DNA from: Stenotrophomonas maltophilia
GTDB lineage: Bacteria > Pseudomonadota > Gammaproteobacteria > Xanthomonadales > Xanthomonadaceae
Assembly (NCBI RefSeq): GCF_023518235.1
Contig: NZ_CP090423.1
Coordinates: 2,108,001 to 2,172,000 of the forward strand
Length of the DNA stretch: 64,000 nt
Direction of reading: 5' to 3'
Below are positions 39,940-49,316 of the stretch, in pieces (the stretch's first letter is position 1; every line of letters begins with the position of its first letter). Made by a program: the position numbers and the translations under genes. The notes under the pieces are model-generated. The model worked only from the letters and a program-made list of their open reading frames with translations. It did no database searches and was not told where the DNA came from.

Positions 39940-40749
39940 TTGGCTGAAATCATCGTAGTCACCTCCGGCAAGGGCGGCGTGGGCAAGACCACTTCCAGCG
40001 CGAGCCTGGCCTGTGGCCTGGCGCGGCGCGGCAAGAAGGTGGCGGTGATCGACTTCGACGTCGGCCTGCGCAACCTCGACCTGATCATGGGCTGCGAACG
40101 CCGCGTGGTGTACGACTTCGTCAACGTCGTGCACGGCGAAGCCACCCTCAAGCAGGCACTGATCAAGGACAAGCGCTTTGACAACCTGTACGTGCTGGCC
40201 GCCTCGCAGACCCGCGACAAGGATGCACTGACCCAGGAAGGCGTAGGCAAGGTGCTGAAGGACCTGGCCGCCGACGGCTTCGACTACATCATCTGCGACT
40301 CGCCGGCCGGTATCGAGAAGGGTGCCTTCCTGGCGATGTACTTCGCCGACCGTGCGGTGGTGGTGGTGAACCCGGAAGTGTCCTCGGTGCGCGACTCCGA
40401 CCGCATCATCGGCCTGCTGGACTCGAAGACCCACAAGGCCGAATCCGGCCAGAACGTGCCCGCCTTCCTGCTGCTGACCCGCTACACCCCGCTGCGCGTG
40501 GAAACCGGTGAGATGCTGAGCATCGCCGACGTCGAGGAAGTGCTGGGCCTGAAGGCCATCGGCGTGATCCCCGAGTCGGGCGACGTGCTCAACGCGTCCA
40601 ACAAGGGCGAACCGGTGATCCTGGATGTCGAATCCGCTGCCGGCCAGGCCTATGACGACGCCGTCGCGCGCATCCTCGGCGAAGATCGCCCGATGCGCTT
40701 CACCACCGTCGAGAAGAAGGGCTTCTTCAGCAAGCTGTTCGGAGGGTAA
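39940..40749 (+). CDS. minD: Septum site-determining ATPase MinD
   Basis: ParA-like ATPase of 269 residues that binds the membrane and recruits MinC. The deviant Walker A is [19 protein letters not shown], the switch region [14 protein letters not shown], and the C-terminal amphipathic membrane helix [12 protein letters not shown]. It starts with TTG at 39940 behind AGGAG (39928-39932). minE starts 2 nt after its stop. Confidence 0.97.
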   Translation: MAEIIVVTSGKGGVGKTTSSASLACGLARRGKKVAVIDFDVGLRNLDLIMGCERRVVYDFVNVVHGEATLKQALIKDKRFDNLYVLAASQTRDKDALTQEGVGKVLKDLAADGFDYIICDSPAGIEKGAFLAMYFADRAVVVVNPEVSSVRDSDRIIGLLDSKTHKAESGQNVPAFLLLTRYTPLRVETGEMLSIADVEEVLGLKAIGVIPESGDVLNASNKGEPVILDVESAAGQAYDDAVARILGEDRPMRFTTVEKKGFFSKLFGG

Positions 40750-40751
40750 GC

Positions 40752-41012
40752 ATGGGCCTGTTCGATTTCCTCAAAGCGAAGAAGACCACCGCCGAAACCG
40801 CGAAGAACCGCCTGCAGATCATCATCGCGCAGGAACGCAGCCACCGCGGTGGCCCGGACTACCTGCCGCTGCTGCAGCGTGAGCTGCTGGAAGTGATCAA
40901 GAAGTACGTGAACATCGACGTCGATGCGGTGAAGGTCGACCTGGTGAAGGATGGCCAGCACGATGTGCTGGACATCTCCGTGGCGCTGCCCGAAGGCCCG
41001 GAAAAGCCCTGA
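40752..41012 (+). CDS. minE: Cell division topological specificity factor MinE
   Basis: 86 residues. The N-terminal MinD-activating part is [20 protein letters not shown]; the topological domain contains [19 protein letters not shown]. It removes MinC/MinD from mid-cell and drives pole-to-pole oscillation. Confidence 0.97.
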   Translation: MGLFDFLKAKKTTAETAKNRLQIIIAQERSHRGGPDYLPLLQRELLEVIKKYVNIDVDAVKVDLVKDGQHDVLDISVALPEGPEKP

Positions 41013-41018
41013 TCCCCT

Positions 41019-41046
41019 GCCCCGCCCGTGCCAGCATGGGCGGGGC
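41019..41046 (+). terminator. Hairpin after minE
   Basis: GCCCCGCCC and GGGCGGGGC, 9-bp arms with a 10-nt loop, 6 nt after the minE stop. No T-run follows, so read-through into the next gene is likely. Confidence 0.6.
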
Positions 41047-41058
41047 CGGCTGACCCGC

Positions 41059-41538
41059 ATGACCGACACGACACCCGAACCGAACGTCACCCGCGTCGGC
41101 GCCATCGCCTTCGCCGATGCGCAGCGCCTGCTCGCCGCGCACGGCCTGCAGCTGCACCACGTGGCCGACGGCGAGCCGATTCCCGGCAGCTACTGGGGCG
41201 AGCCCGAGGCGGGCATCATCGCCAGCAACGTGTACGTGCGCGATGACACCCCCGTGCATTCGATGCTGCACGAAGCCTGCCACCTGATCGTGCTGCCGCC
41301 GGAGCGGCGCGCGCAGGTGCACACCGACGCCACCGATTCGGTGCCCGAAGAAGACGCCACCTGCTACCTGCAGATCGTGCTGGCCGCGCAGCTGCCCGGT
41401 GTCGGCAGCCAGCAGTTGATGGCCGACATGGATGCGTGGGGGTATACGTATCGACTGGGGTCTACGAAGGCGTGGTTCGAGCAGGACGCCGAAGACGCGA
41501 GAGCGTGGTTGATCGAACGCGGGTTGCCGGTGGCATAG
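41059..41538 (+). CDS. Uncharacterised zincin-like protein with HEACH motif
   Basis: 159 residues, no signal peptide. The segment HSMLHEACHLIVLPPERR has the HExxH pattern of zinc metallopeptidases, and EEDATCYLQIVLA downstream supplies a Glu where zincins of the ImmA/IrrE and similar groups have the third ligand. I do not recognise the family. It follows minE by 46 nt on the same strand, across a weak hairpin, so it may be co-transcribed with minCDE. The start ATG has no strong RBS. Confidence 0.75.
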   Translation: MTDTTPEPNVTRVGAIAFADAQRLLAAHGLQLHHVADGEPIPGSYWGEPEAGIIASNVYVRDDTPVHSMLHEACHLIVLPPERRAQVHTDATDSVPEEDATCYLQIVLAAQLPGVGSQQLMADMDAWGYTYRLGSTKAWFEQDAEDARAWLIERGLPVA

Positions 41539-41545
41539 AGCATCG

Positions 41546-41621
41546 GTAGTGCCGGCCGCTGGCCGGCAACCTCATGAACCGGTGGAGCATCACCCGGTTG
41601 CCGGCCAGCGGCCGGCACTAA
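41546..41621. repeat. Facing pair of SMAG repeats
   Basis: GTAGTGCCGGCCGCTGGCCG starts at 41546 and the inverted partner ends near CGGCACTAA at 41621, with the header changed from GTAG to TTAG on that side. It fills the gap between two convergent genes. Confidence 0.88.
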
Positions 41622-41626
41622 CGGAA

Positions 41627-42856
41627 TCACCCCTGCCCGGCCAGCGCGCGCAGGGTGATGCCGACGATGTAGGCCAGGTAGGTGCCGGTGGCATAGCCCA
41701 TCGTACCCAGCAGCACGCCGACCGGCGCCAGCGCCGGATGGAACGCGGCGGCCACCACCGGTGCCGAGGCCGGGCCACCGATGTTCGACTGCGAACCGAT
41801 GGCGAAGTAGAAGAACGGCACCTTCAGCAGCTTGCCCAGGCACCACAGCAGCGCGATGTGCACGCTGATCCAGATGATGCCCAGCAGGAACAGCCACGGC
41901 CGGTCCAGCAGCGCCAGCAGGTCCATCTGCATGCCGATGCAGGCGATCAGGAAGTAGAGCAGCAGCGAGCCGAGCCGCGAAGCGCCGGCGCCCTCCAGGG
42001 TGCGTGCGCGGGTGAAGCTCAGGCCCAGGCCCAGCGTGGTGGACAACACCACCACCCACACGAACGGTGCGTCCAGGCTGAACTGCGCCGCCCAGCTGAC
42101 GTTGAGCTTGAACCAGGCCGCCAGCGGCGCGCCGATGGCGTGGGCCAGGCCGACGCCGCCGAAGGCCACCGCCACGATCAGCATCAGGTCGGTGAGGCTG
42201 GGAATGCGCTCGTGCTCGGCCTGGAAGCGCGCGATGCGCTCCTTCAGCTCGTCGATGGCCGAGGTATCGGCGCCACTGCGTGCATCGATCTTCGCGGCAC
42301 GACCTGCCAGGAAGATCAGCGCGGCCATCCACACGTAACCGACACCCACGTCGACCACCGCGAACTGGCCGAACGTGGTCGCGTTGACGTCGAACACTTC
42401 ACGCATGGCCAGCATGTTGGCGCCGCCACCGATCCAGCTGCCCGCCAACGCGGCCATGCCGGCCCAGGTGTCACCGGCCACGGTTTCCGGATGCACCGCG
42501 CGCATCAGCAGGAAGGCCACCACCGCGCCGAGCATGATGCTGGCCGACGCGCCCAGGTACATCAGCACCAGCTTCGGGCCGAGCCGCAGGATGCCCTTGA
42601 TGTCCACCGCCAGGGTGAGCAGGATCAGCGCCGCCGGCAGCAGGATGTCGCGCGCGATCGGGTTGTAGAGCTTGGTGTTCTGCCCGTCGATCAGGCCGAC
42701 GGTGTTGTAGATGCCGGGAATCAGGTAGCACAGCAGCAGCGCCGGCACGAAGGTGTAGAAGCGTTTCCACAGGCCCTGCTCGCGCGAGGCGGTCCAGAAC
42801 ACGGCACCGAGGGTGGCGGCGATCAAACCGAAGACGACGATGTCGTTCTGGATCAT
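41627..42856 (-). CDS. DUF819 family membrane protein
   Basis: 409 residues and about 12 predicted helices. The YjcL/DUF819 pattern is seen in PALLLCYLIPGIYNTVGLI, ALAGSWIGGGANMLAMREV and FFYFAIGSQSNIGGPASAPV. Probably a transporter; the substrate is unknown. The start MIQNDIVVFGLI is chosen after the repeat-rich leader; the frame is open further upstream into repeats. It lies beside peptidase and peptide transporter genes. Confidence 0.85.
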   Translation of the reverse strand: MIQNDIVVFGLIAATLGAVFWTASREQGLWKRFYTFVPALLLCYLIPGIYNTVGLIDGQNTKLYNPIARDILLPAALILLTLAVDIKGILRLGPKLVLMYLGASASIMLGAVVAFLLMRAVHPETVAGDTWAGMAALAGSWIGGGANMLAMREVFDVNATTFGQFAVVDVGVGYVWMAALIFLAGRAAKIDARSGADTSAIDELKERIARFQAEHERIPSLTDLMLIVAVAFGGVGLAHAIGAPLAAWFKLNVSWAAQFSLDAPFVWVVVLSTTLGLGLSFTRARTLEGAGASRLGSLLLYFLIACIGMQMDLLALLDRPWLFLLGIIWISVHIALLWCLGKLLKVPFFYFAIGSQSNIGGPASAPVVAAAFHPALAPVGVLLGTMGYATGTYLAYIVGITLRALAGQG

Positions 42857-42868
42857 GCAGGTGCTCTT

Positions 42869-42891
42869 GTAGAGCCGAGCCATGCTCGGCT
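42869..42891. repeat. SMAG variant palindrome
   Basis: GTAGA is followed by GCCGAGC-cat-GCTCGGC, in the gap between the DUF819 start and the S9 peptidase stop. Confidence 0.7.
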
Positions 42892-42907
42892 GCTGTTGGT
42901 GGAAGGT

Positions 42908-42928
42908 GTGCCGACCAACGGTCGGCAC
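42908..42928. repeat. GTGCCGACC palindrome
   Basis: GTGCCGACC-aac-GGTCGGCAC, 9-bp arms and a 3-nt loop; same family as 21355 and 29250. Confidence 0.75.
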
Positions 42929-42945
42929 CCACCGGCGAAAACAGA

Positions 42946-42969
42946 AGCGCCGCCCCGAAGGGCGGCGCT
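42946..42969 (-). terminator. Terminator of the first S9 peptidase gene
   Basis: AGCGCCGCCC-cgaa-GGGCGGCGCT, 10-bp arms. On the minus strand it is followed by TTCTGTTTTC, 8 nt after the stop at 42977. Confidence 0.88.
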
Positions 42970-42976
42970 GCAACCA

Positions 42977-45055
42977 TCAGTTGCCGATGTGCTGCTTCAG
43001 CCAGGCATTGACGGTGTCGTGCCACAGGATGCTGTTGTTCGGCTTCAGCACCCAGTGGTTCTCGTCCGGGAAGTACAGGAACTTCGATTCGATGCCCTGG
43101 CGCTGGGCGGCGGTGAACGCAGCCAGGCCCTGCTCGACCGGGATGCGGAAGTCCTGCTGGCCATGGATGACCAGGATCGGCTTCTTCCAGTCGGCGACGT
43201 GGTTGACCGGGTTGAACTTCTCGTAGTTCGCCGCCTTCTGGTACGGGGTACCGCCCTGCTCCCACTCGGTGAACCACAGCTCTTCGGTGGCGTAACCCAT
43301 CATGCGCTGGTCGAACACGCCGTCATGGTTGACCAGGCACTTGAACGGGCTGTTCCAGTTGCCGGCGATCCAGTTGACCATGAAGCCGCCGTAGCTGGCG
43401 CCCAGCGCACAGGCCTTGTCACCGTTGAGGAAGGAATACTTCTTCAGCGCCGCGTCCCAGCCCTTCTGCAGGTCTTCCAGCGGGCGGTCGCCCCAGTGCT
43501 GGCTGATCGCATCGGTGAAGGCCTGGCCGTAGCCGGTGGAGCCGTGGAAGTCGATCATCACCACCGCGTAGCCCTGGCCGGCATAGGTCTGCGGGTTCCA
43601 GCGGTAGCTCCAGCCGTTGCCGAAGCTGCCCTGCGGGCCGCCGTGGATCAGGAACGCGACCGGGTAGGACTTGCCTTCCTGGTAGTTGTGCGGCTTGACC
43701 ACGTAGCCGTGCACGGTGTCGTTGTTCCAGCCCTTGAACTCGAACTGCTCGTAGTCACCGAAGGACACGTCCTTGAGCACGTCGCCGGCGGCCGGGGTCA
43801 GCGCGCGCAGCTCGCCGATCGGCTGGCCCGCGGCCGGCAGCAGGCCGACCAGCACCTGGTCGTTGCTCTTCAGGCTGTTGCGGGTGATGGCCACGCTGTT
43901 GCCGGCCACGTCGACCGCAGTGACGCTGCCGTCGCCAATCAGCTTGGTGGCCTTGCCGCTGGCCACGTCGATCTGGAACAGCGGGTGTTCGCCGAGGTCG
44001 TCGGCGGTGGTGTAGATGCTGGCGCCGTCGGCGGACAGGGCGATGCCACCGGCCGAACGGTCCCATTGCGGGGCGATCTCGCGGGCCTTGCCGCTGGCCA
44101 GGTCCATCGCCATCAGGCCGAAGCGGTCGGCCTCGAAGCCCGGACGCTTCATCGCACGATAGAACAGGGTCTTGCCGTCGGCGCTGAACACCGGGCCGGC
44201 ATCCCAGGCCGGATTGGACGCGGTCAGGTTGACCGGCGCCTGCTTGCCGGCGGCGTCGAAGCGGTACAGGTCGAAGTTGGTCGACCACGGCTCCTGCTTG
44301 CCCGCCACGCGGATGCTGGCCACCACGCTGGCGCCATCCGGCGACCACACGAAATCATCGTTGCCACCGAACGGCTTGGACGGTGCATCCCCGTCAATGG
44401 AGGCGCTCAGCGCCGAAGCGCCCTTGACCGGGCCGGCCTTGGCCGCCGGCAGCGGTGCCACGAACAGGGTGTTGCGACGGCCGTCGTTCCAGGTATCCCA
44501 GTGGCGCACGAACAGCGAATCCCAGACCTGGCCGCTGGCCTTGGCGTCCTTCTTTTCCTTCAGCTTGGTTGCGGTGCAGGCCAGGTCCGAGGCGCAGGCC
44601 TGGAACACGCCGGCGCTGAACAGCACGCGGTCGTCCTGCGGCGACACGTGGTAGCTGTCCACATCGACCGCGAAATCGGTCAGCTGGCGCGGCGTGCCGC
44701 CGTTGAGCGGCTGCGCGTACAGCTGCTGGCTGCCGTTCTTGGCGCTGAGGAAATACACGGTCTGGCCATCGGCCGACAGCGAAGCGGAATTGACGTTCCA
44801 GCCGGCCGGGGTGATCTGCTTCGGCGGCGCCGCGTCGCGGGTACGCAGGTTGCGCGCGAACAGCGCGGTGGAGGCCTTCAGGTTGGCATCGACACTGCGC
44901 TTGGCGAACACCACGGTGCCACCGTCGGCAGTGAGCACCGGCGCGGAAACGCGGTCCATCGCCACCATGTCGCGGACTTCCAGGCCACGGGCAGCGGCAA
45001 CGCTGGGCAGGGCGGCCAGCAGGCTCAGTGGCAGCAGGGCATGACGCAGTTTCAT
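42977..45055 (-). CDS. Secreted S9 prolyl oligopeptidase-family peptidase
   Basis: Peptidase of 692 residues with signal peptide MKLRHALLPLSLLAALPSVAAA. An N-terminal beta-propeller of WD40-like repeats precedes an alpha/beta hydrolase domain. The catalytic triad is readable: Ser in ALGASYGGFMVNW, Asp in VIHGQQDFRIP and His in PDENHWVLKP. It resembles dipeptidyl peptidase/acylaminoacyl peptidase, acting in the periplasm on small peptides. The OPT transporter gene lies upstream on the same strand. Confidence 0.93.
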   Translation of the reverse strand: MKLRHALLPLSLLAALPSVAAARGLEVRDMVAMDRVSAPVLTADGGTVVFAKRSVDANLKASTALFARNLRTRDAAPPKQITPAGWNVNSASLSADGQTVYFLSAKNGSQQLYAQPLNGGTPRQLTDFAVDVDSYHVSPQDDRVLFSAGVFQACASDLACTATKLKEKKDAKASGQVWDSLFVRHWDTWNDGRRNTLFVAPLPAAKAGPVKGASALSASIDGDAPSKPFGGNDDFVWSPDGASVVASIRVAGKQEPWSTNFDLYRFDAAGKQAPVNLTASNPAWDAGPVFSADGKTLFYRAMKRPGFEADRFGLMAMDLASGKAREIAPQWDRSAGGIALSADGASIYTTADDLGEHPLFQIDVASGKATKLIGDGSVTAVDVAGNSVAITRNSLKSNDQVLVGLLPAAGQPIGELRALTPAAGDVLKDVSFGDYEQFEFKGWNNDTVHGYVVKPHNYQEGKSYPVAFLIHGGPQGSFGNGWSYRWNPQTYAGQGYAVVMIDFHGSTGYGQAFTDAISQHWGDRPLEDLQKGWDAALKKYSFLNGDKACALGASYGGFMVNWIAGNWNSPFKCLVNHDGVFDQRMMGYATEELWFTEWEQGGTPYQKAANYEKFNPVNHVADWKKPILVIHGQQDFRIPVEQGLAAFTAAQRQGIESKFLYFPDENHWVLKPNNSILWHDTVNAWLKQHIGN

Positions 45056-45153
45056 CGGGGTCTCCGCAGGACGGCAAAAAACCGATGGTAGGCCCGCGTG
45101 GCCAGGGCTGCCAAGGCCATCGGTCATGCCTGCGGGTGGGCAGCGGCCAGAAA

Positions 45154-45183
45154 CAGCAAACCCCGCCGTGGCGGGGTTTGCTG
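45154..45183 (-). terminator. Terminator of the OPT gene
   Basis: CAGCAAACCCCGCC-gt-GGCGGGGTTTGCTG, 14-bp arms and a 2-nt loop. It lies downstream of the OPT stop on the minus strand, followed by TTTC. Confidence 0.8.
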
Positions 45184-45255
45184 TAGTGCCGGCCGTTGGC
45201 CGGCAACCAGGGGTATCACCGAATTCCGGCGTTGCCGACCAGCGGCCGGCACTAC
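45183..45255. repeat. Facing pair of SMAG repeats
   Basis: GTAGTGCCGGCCGTTGGCCG starts at 45183 and the partner ends CGGCACTAC at 45255. It sits between the OPT stop and the terminator at 45154-45183. Confidence 0.88.
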
Positions 45256-45284
45256 CCATTGAATTGGGGATCCGACCCCATTGC

Positions 45285-47249
45285 TTACGCCTTGGCGTGC
45301 TTGCCGGTGCGGTAGATCAGCCAGCCGACCAGGAACAGCACGGCCAGGCCGATCCACTGTGCGCCCGGCAGGTGGAACGGCACGGCCAGCACGTCGGCGC
45401 GGCTGCTGACCACGATCGGAATCGCGATGGCGATACCCATCAGCGCCTCGCCGGTGATCAGGCCGGCGGCGAACAGCACGCCCGGCTTGTGCACGCGGTC
45501 ACGGCCTTCTTCATCGTCGGCGCGCACCTTGTGGAAGCGCTCGACCAGGTAGGCGATCAGGCCGCCAAGGAAGATCGGCACCATCAGTTCCAGCGGCAGG
45601 TAGATGCCGATGGCAGCCGCCAGCACCGGCACGCGGAAGCGGGCGTTGCGCGACTTCAGCCAGCTGTCGAAGGCGATGATGACGGCACCGACCACGGCAC
45701 CGATGCCGATGAAGGTCCACGGCAGTTCGCCGCCGAACAGGCCCTTGGCCACCGAGGCCATCAGGTTGGCCTGCGGCGCGGCCAGCGCGTTCGGATGCAG
45801 CTCGGACTTCACACCGATGCCGTAGGCGGTGGCCAGCAGGTTCAGCACCGGCGCCATGATCAGCGCGCACGAGAACGCGCCGATGCCCAGCATCAACTGC
45901 TGCTTCCACGGGGTGGCGCCGACGATGTAGCCGGCCTTGAGGTCCTGCAGGTTGTCACCACCGACTGCGGCGGCGCAGCACACCACCGCGCCGATCATGA
46001 TCGCCGCCACCGCGCCCAGCGGCGCGCCGTAGGCACCGACCGGCTTGAGGCCATCGGCGCCCAGCAGCACGACCAGCACGGCCGAGGCGAACAGGATGGT
46101 GGAGATGGTGATGCCCGAGACCGGGTTGTTGGACGAGCCGATCAGGCCGGCCAGGTAGGCCGAGACCGAGACGAACAGGAAGCCGGCGACGATCATGATG
46201 AGGGTCATCGGGATCGACACGTGCCACTGGCCGACGATGGCCTGGTACAGGGCCAGCAACGGCAGCACGAACACCACCAGCGCGACCAGCATCCACTTCA
46301 TCGGCAGGTCGCGCTCGGTGTGCGCCAGCGCCGGGCCACCGCTCTTGCGGGCGGCAGCAAAGCCGCTCTTGACGCCGTTCAGCAGCGACTTGCGCAGCGA
46401 GATCAGGGTCCAGATGCCACCGATCAGCATCGCGCCCACGCCCAGGTAGCGCATCTTCGCGCCCCAGATGGCGAACGCGGCCTCGGTGGACGAAGCAGTG
46501 GCGACCGAGGCCGCCAGGCCCGGATCGGTGTTCATGAAGAACGCCTGGTAGATCGGAATGGCGATGTGCCAGGTCAGGATCGAGCCGGACACCACCACGA
46601 TGCCGACGTTCAGGCCGACGATGTAACCCACGCCCAGCAGCGCCGGCGACAGGTTGGTGCCGATGAAGGCGGTGACCTTGGAGCTGCCGACATAGGCCGA
46701 GGTGGCCCAGGCATCGGGGATCAGGCGCAGGCCACTTTCCGCGGCAAGCTTGACGAAGGCGCCGATCACCGCCGACAGGCCGAGGATCTTCAGGCCCGGG
46801 CCCGGGTTCTCACCGGCTTTGAGCACTTCGGCGGCGGCCTTGCCTTCCGGGAACGGCAGCGGGTCTTCAACGATCATCGAACGGCGCAGCGGCACCGAGA
46901 ACAGCACGCCCAGCAGGCCACCGAGGCCGGCGATGCCCAGCACCCACCAGTACTTGAAGTCCGGCCAGTAGCCCATGATCACCAGGGCGGGGATGGTGAA
47001 GATCACGCCGGCGGCGATCGACGAACCGGCCGAGGCGCCGGTCTGCACGATGTTGTTTTCGAGGATGGAGCCACCGCCCAGCAGGCGCAGCACGCCCATG
47101 GAGATCACCGCGGCGGGAATGGCGGTGGCGATGGTCAGGCCTGCGAACAGACCGAGGTAGGCGTTGGCCGCCGACAGCACCACCGCCAGCACGATGGCCA
47201 GGGCCACTGCGCGGAAGGTGAGCTGCTTGGGCGCAGCGTCGTGGTTCAT
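45285..47249 (-). CDS. OPT-family oligopeptide transporter
   Basis: Inner-membrane secondary transporter of 654 residues, about 16 predicted helices. The OPT pattern is seen in TFRAVALAIVLAVVLSAANA, YLGLFAGLTIATAIPAAV and NIVQTGASAGSSIAAGVIF. It probably imports oligopeptides or a metal-peptide complex. The start MNHDAAPKQLTFRA is chosen at the conserved N-terminus. Neighbouring peptidase and POT genes support peptide use. Confidence 0.92.
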   Translation of the reverse strand: MNHDAAPKQLTFRAVALAIVLAVVLSAANAYLGLFAGLTIATAIPAAVISMGVLRLLGGGSILENNIVQTGASAGSSIAAGVIFTIPALVIMGYWPDFKYWWVLGIAGLGGLLGVLFSVPLRRSMIVEDPLPFPEGKAAAEVLKAGENPGPGLKILGLSAVIGAFVKLAAESGLRLIPDAWATSAYVGSSKVTAFIGTNLSPALLGVGYIVGLNVGIVVVSGSILTWHIAIPIYQAFFMNTDPGLAASVATASSTEAAFAIWGAKMRYLGVGAMLIGGIWTLISLRKSLLNGVKSGFAAARKSGGPALAHTERDLPMKWMLVALVVFVLPLLALYQAIVGQWHVSIPMTLIMIVAGFLFVSVSAYLAGLIGSSNNPVSGITISTILFASAVLVVLLGADGLKPVGAYGAPLGAVAAIMIGAVVCCAAAVGGDNLQDLKAGYIVGATPWKQQLMLGIGAFSCALIMAPVLNLLATAYGIGVKSELHPNALAAPQANLMASVAKGLFGGELPWTFIGIGAVVGAVIIAFDSWLKSRNARFRVPVLAAAIGIYLPLELMVPIFLGGLIAYLVERFHKVRADDEEGRDRVHKPGVLFAAGLITGEALMGIAIAIPIVVSSRADVLAVPFHLPGAQWIGLAVLFLVGWLIYRTGKHAKA

Positions 47250-47410
47250 GGAAGCCCCTGCTGGCAAAAAATCCCTTGCACGCTAGCGTTCAGGGGGCGG
47301 CAAGTCCAGTGCGGTTGGTCACCGCCGCCCAGGGCCTGCCACCCTCTCCGGCCGGTATGGCAAGGCCAACCGGCCGATCCGGCAAGGCCGGCCAACACCT
47401 GCGGCAAAAA

Positions 47411-47432
47411 GGGGACGGAGGGGATTAAGTCG
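47411..47432. repeat. Half copy of the GGGGACGG repeat
   Basis: GGGGACGGAGGGGATTAAGT plus CG, identical to the left arm of the copies at 5373 and 29278, but without a matching right arm nearby. It lies upstream of the POT gene. Confidence 0.85.
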
Positions 47433-47470
47433 CATTTGGCATAAGCGCCATGCCCCGCGCCATCCCCTTC

Positions 47471-47476
47471 TATAAT
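47471..47476 (+). promoter_or_regulatory. TATAAT -10 element of the POT transporter gene
   Basis: Exact -10 hexamer 29 nt before the ATG at 47505. No good -35 hexamer lies at the normal distance. Confidence 0.5.
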
Positions 47477-47504
47477 CGCGCCCTTTCCGCTGTCCCCGCC
47501 GTCG

Positions 47505-49259
47505 ATGACCGTTGCCGCCACCGCCTCCGACGACTTCCTGGGCCATCCCAAGGGCGTCTACGTCTGCTTCTTCACCGAAATGTGGGAGCGCTTCTCCTTC
47601 TACGGCATGAAGGCGCTGCTGCTGCTGTACCTGACCAAGTACCACCTGTTCGGCGACAAGGCCGGCCTGGACCTGCTCGGCGCCTACGGTGGCCTGGTCT
47701 ACTGCATCCCGGTGTTCGGCGGCATGCTGGCCGACCGCTGGCTGGGCATGCGCCGGGCGGTGCTGTTCGGCGGCATCCTGCTGGTGCTGGGCCACCTCGG
47801 CATGGCATTCGAGGGCCACGCGGCGTACCGGGTCAATGGCGAAGTGGTACGCGATACCTCGGCGCTGGCAGTGACCTACCTGTCGCTGGCGCTGATCATC
47901 ATGGGCGTGGGCTTCCTCAAGCCGAACATCTCCACCATCGTCGGCAAGCTGTACGCCAAGGACGACCCGCGCCGCGATTCGGGTTTCTCGCTGTTCTACG
48001 CCGGCATCAACCTGGGCGCGCTGTTCTCTTCGCTGGTGTGCGGCTTCCTCGGCGAGGCCTACGGCTGGAAGTACGGCTTCGGCGCGGCCGGTATCGGCAT
48101 GCTGGCCGGCCTGGCGATGTTCCTGTGGGGCCAGAAATACCTGCAGGGCCACGCCGAACCGCCGCAGCCGGCCGCGCTGAAGCAGAAGGTGCTGGGCCTG
48201 CCACGCGAATGGCTCATCTATCTGTGCGCGGTGCTCGGTGTGCTGCCGGTGGCGTGGCTGATGTGGGCCGCCGGCAACGGTGCGTTCGCGCTGGGCGGTG
48301 AAATCAGCCTGGCGCTGATGCTGATGCTGGTGGTGCTGGGCGGCGTGCTGGTCTGGTTTGCCTGGTTCACCGGCACCAAGTGCACGCCGGTACAGCGCCA
48401 GCAGATGATCGCGTTGATGGTGCTGATCTTCATGGCGCTGGTGTTCTTCACGATGTACGAGCAGTCCTATGGCTCGTGGGTGACCTTCACCGACCGCCTG
48501 CTGACCAAGGACATCGTGCCGTCGCTGGTGATCACCGGCGGCACGCCGCTGCCGTGGTCGATCCTCTCGCTGCTGCTGGCACCGCTGGGCTTTGTGGTCA
48601 GCGCGCGGCTGTCCGAGCGCCGCCCGGGCTCAGCCGCACCACGTACCTTCTTCGCCGCCATCGTCGTGCTGATGCTGGTGCTGCTGGTGCGCGACTGCCT
48701 GGTGATTCCGCAGACCGCCGGCTCGCTCACCTATCTGGGCGGGCTGTTCCTGGTGCTGCTGGCACCGGCCTTCGCCGCGCTGTGGACCTGGATGGACCGC
48801 CGCGGGTGGGAACCCGGCAAGCCGGTGAAGTCGGCCTGGGGCCTGGTGATCGGCGCGCTGTCGTTCGTGCCGCTGGCACTGGCCGCACAGCAGGTTGGTG
48901 CCACCGGCGAGATGGCCAGCGTGTGGTGGCTGGTGCTGGCCTACTTCCTGCTGGCCAGCGGCGAAATGTGTCTGTCGCCGGTCGGCCTGTCGGCGGTGAC
49001 CCAGCTGGCGGTGCCACGGGTGATGAGCCTGATGATGGGCACCTGGTTCCTGGCCACCGCGTTCTCGGAAACCCTGGCCGCGCTGTTCGGCAAGCTGGCC
49101 GCGATCGAGGTGCCCGAAGGCGAATCACTGGACATGGTGGCCGCGGCCGGTGCCTACGCGCACCTGTTCTGGCTGCTGATGTGGATCGGCCTGGGCTGCG
49201 CGCTGGCGGCCTTCATCGCCGCGCCGCTGCTGAAGAAGATGATGCACGGGGTGAAGTAA
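47505..49259 (+). CDS. POT/PTR-family peptide:proton symporter
   Basis: Inner-membrane di/tripeptide transporter of 584 residues, 14 predicted helices. The family signature ExxERFxYYG is present as FTEMWERFSFYGMKALLL, and GVGFLKPNISTIVGKLY, GFSLFYAGINLGALFSS are typical. It should bring small peptides into the cytoplasm using the proton gradient. Faces the opposite way to the OPT and S9 genes. Confidence 0.94.
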   Translation: MTVAATASDDFLGHPKGVYVCFFTEMWERFSFYGMKALLLLYLTKYHLFGDKAGLDLLGAYGGLVYCIPVFGGMLADRWLGMRRAVLFGGILLVLGHLGMAFEGHAAYRVNGEVVRDTSALAVTYLSLALIIMGVGFLKPNISTIVGKLYAKDDPRRDSGFSLFYAGINLGALFSSLVCGFLGEAYGWKYGFGAAGIGMLAGLAMFLWGQKYLQGHAEPPQPAALKQKVLGLPREWLIYLCAVLGVLPVAWLMWAAGNGAFALGGEISLALMLMLVVLGGVLVWFAWFTGTKCTPVQRQQMIALMVLIFMALVFFTMYEQSYGSWVTFTDRLLTKDIVPSLVITGGTPLPWSILSLLLAPLGFVVSARLSERRPGSAAPRTFFAAIVVLMLVLLVRDCLVIPQTAGSLTYLGGLFLVLLAPAFAALWTWMDRRGWEPGKPVKSAWGLVIGALSFVPLALAAQQVGATGEMASVWWLVLAYFLLASGEMCLSPVGLSAVTQLAVPRVMSLMMGTWFLATAFSETLAALFGKLAAIEVPEGESLDMVAAAGAYAHLFWLLMWIGLGCALAAFIAAPLLKKMMHGVK

Positions 49260-49280
49260 ACCCCGCGCGTGCGCAAAAAC

Positions 49281-49311
49281 CAGGGCGGCGGAACGATCAT
49301 CCGCCGCCCTG
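49281..49311. terminator. Bidirectional terminator hairpin
   Basis: CAGGGCGGCGGA and TCCGCCGCCCTG, 12-bp arms with a 7-nt loop, between the convergent POT and second S9 peptidase genes. A-rich on the left side (CAAAAACC) gives a U-run on the minus strand. Confidence 0.85.
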
Positions 49312-49316
49312 TCAGC

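Noticed and set aside
41549..45091. 1180-codon open frame on the plus strand
   Set aside because: Antisense to the DUF819 and S9 genes and running through repeats and a terminator; composition is that of a shadow frame.
45268..45281. Half copy of the GGGTCAGATCC family
   Set aside because: Only about 14 bases (GGGGATCCGACCCC) resemble it and they form their own short palindrome; the match is too short.
45126..47444. 772-codon open frame antisense to the OPT gene
   Set aside because: Rich in His, Gln, Asp and Arg as expected for an antisense frame of a membrane protein; no real gene features.
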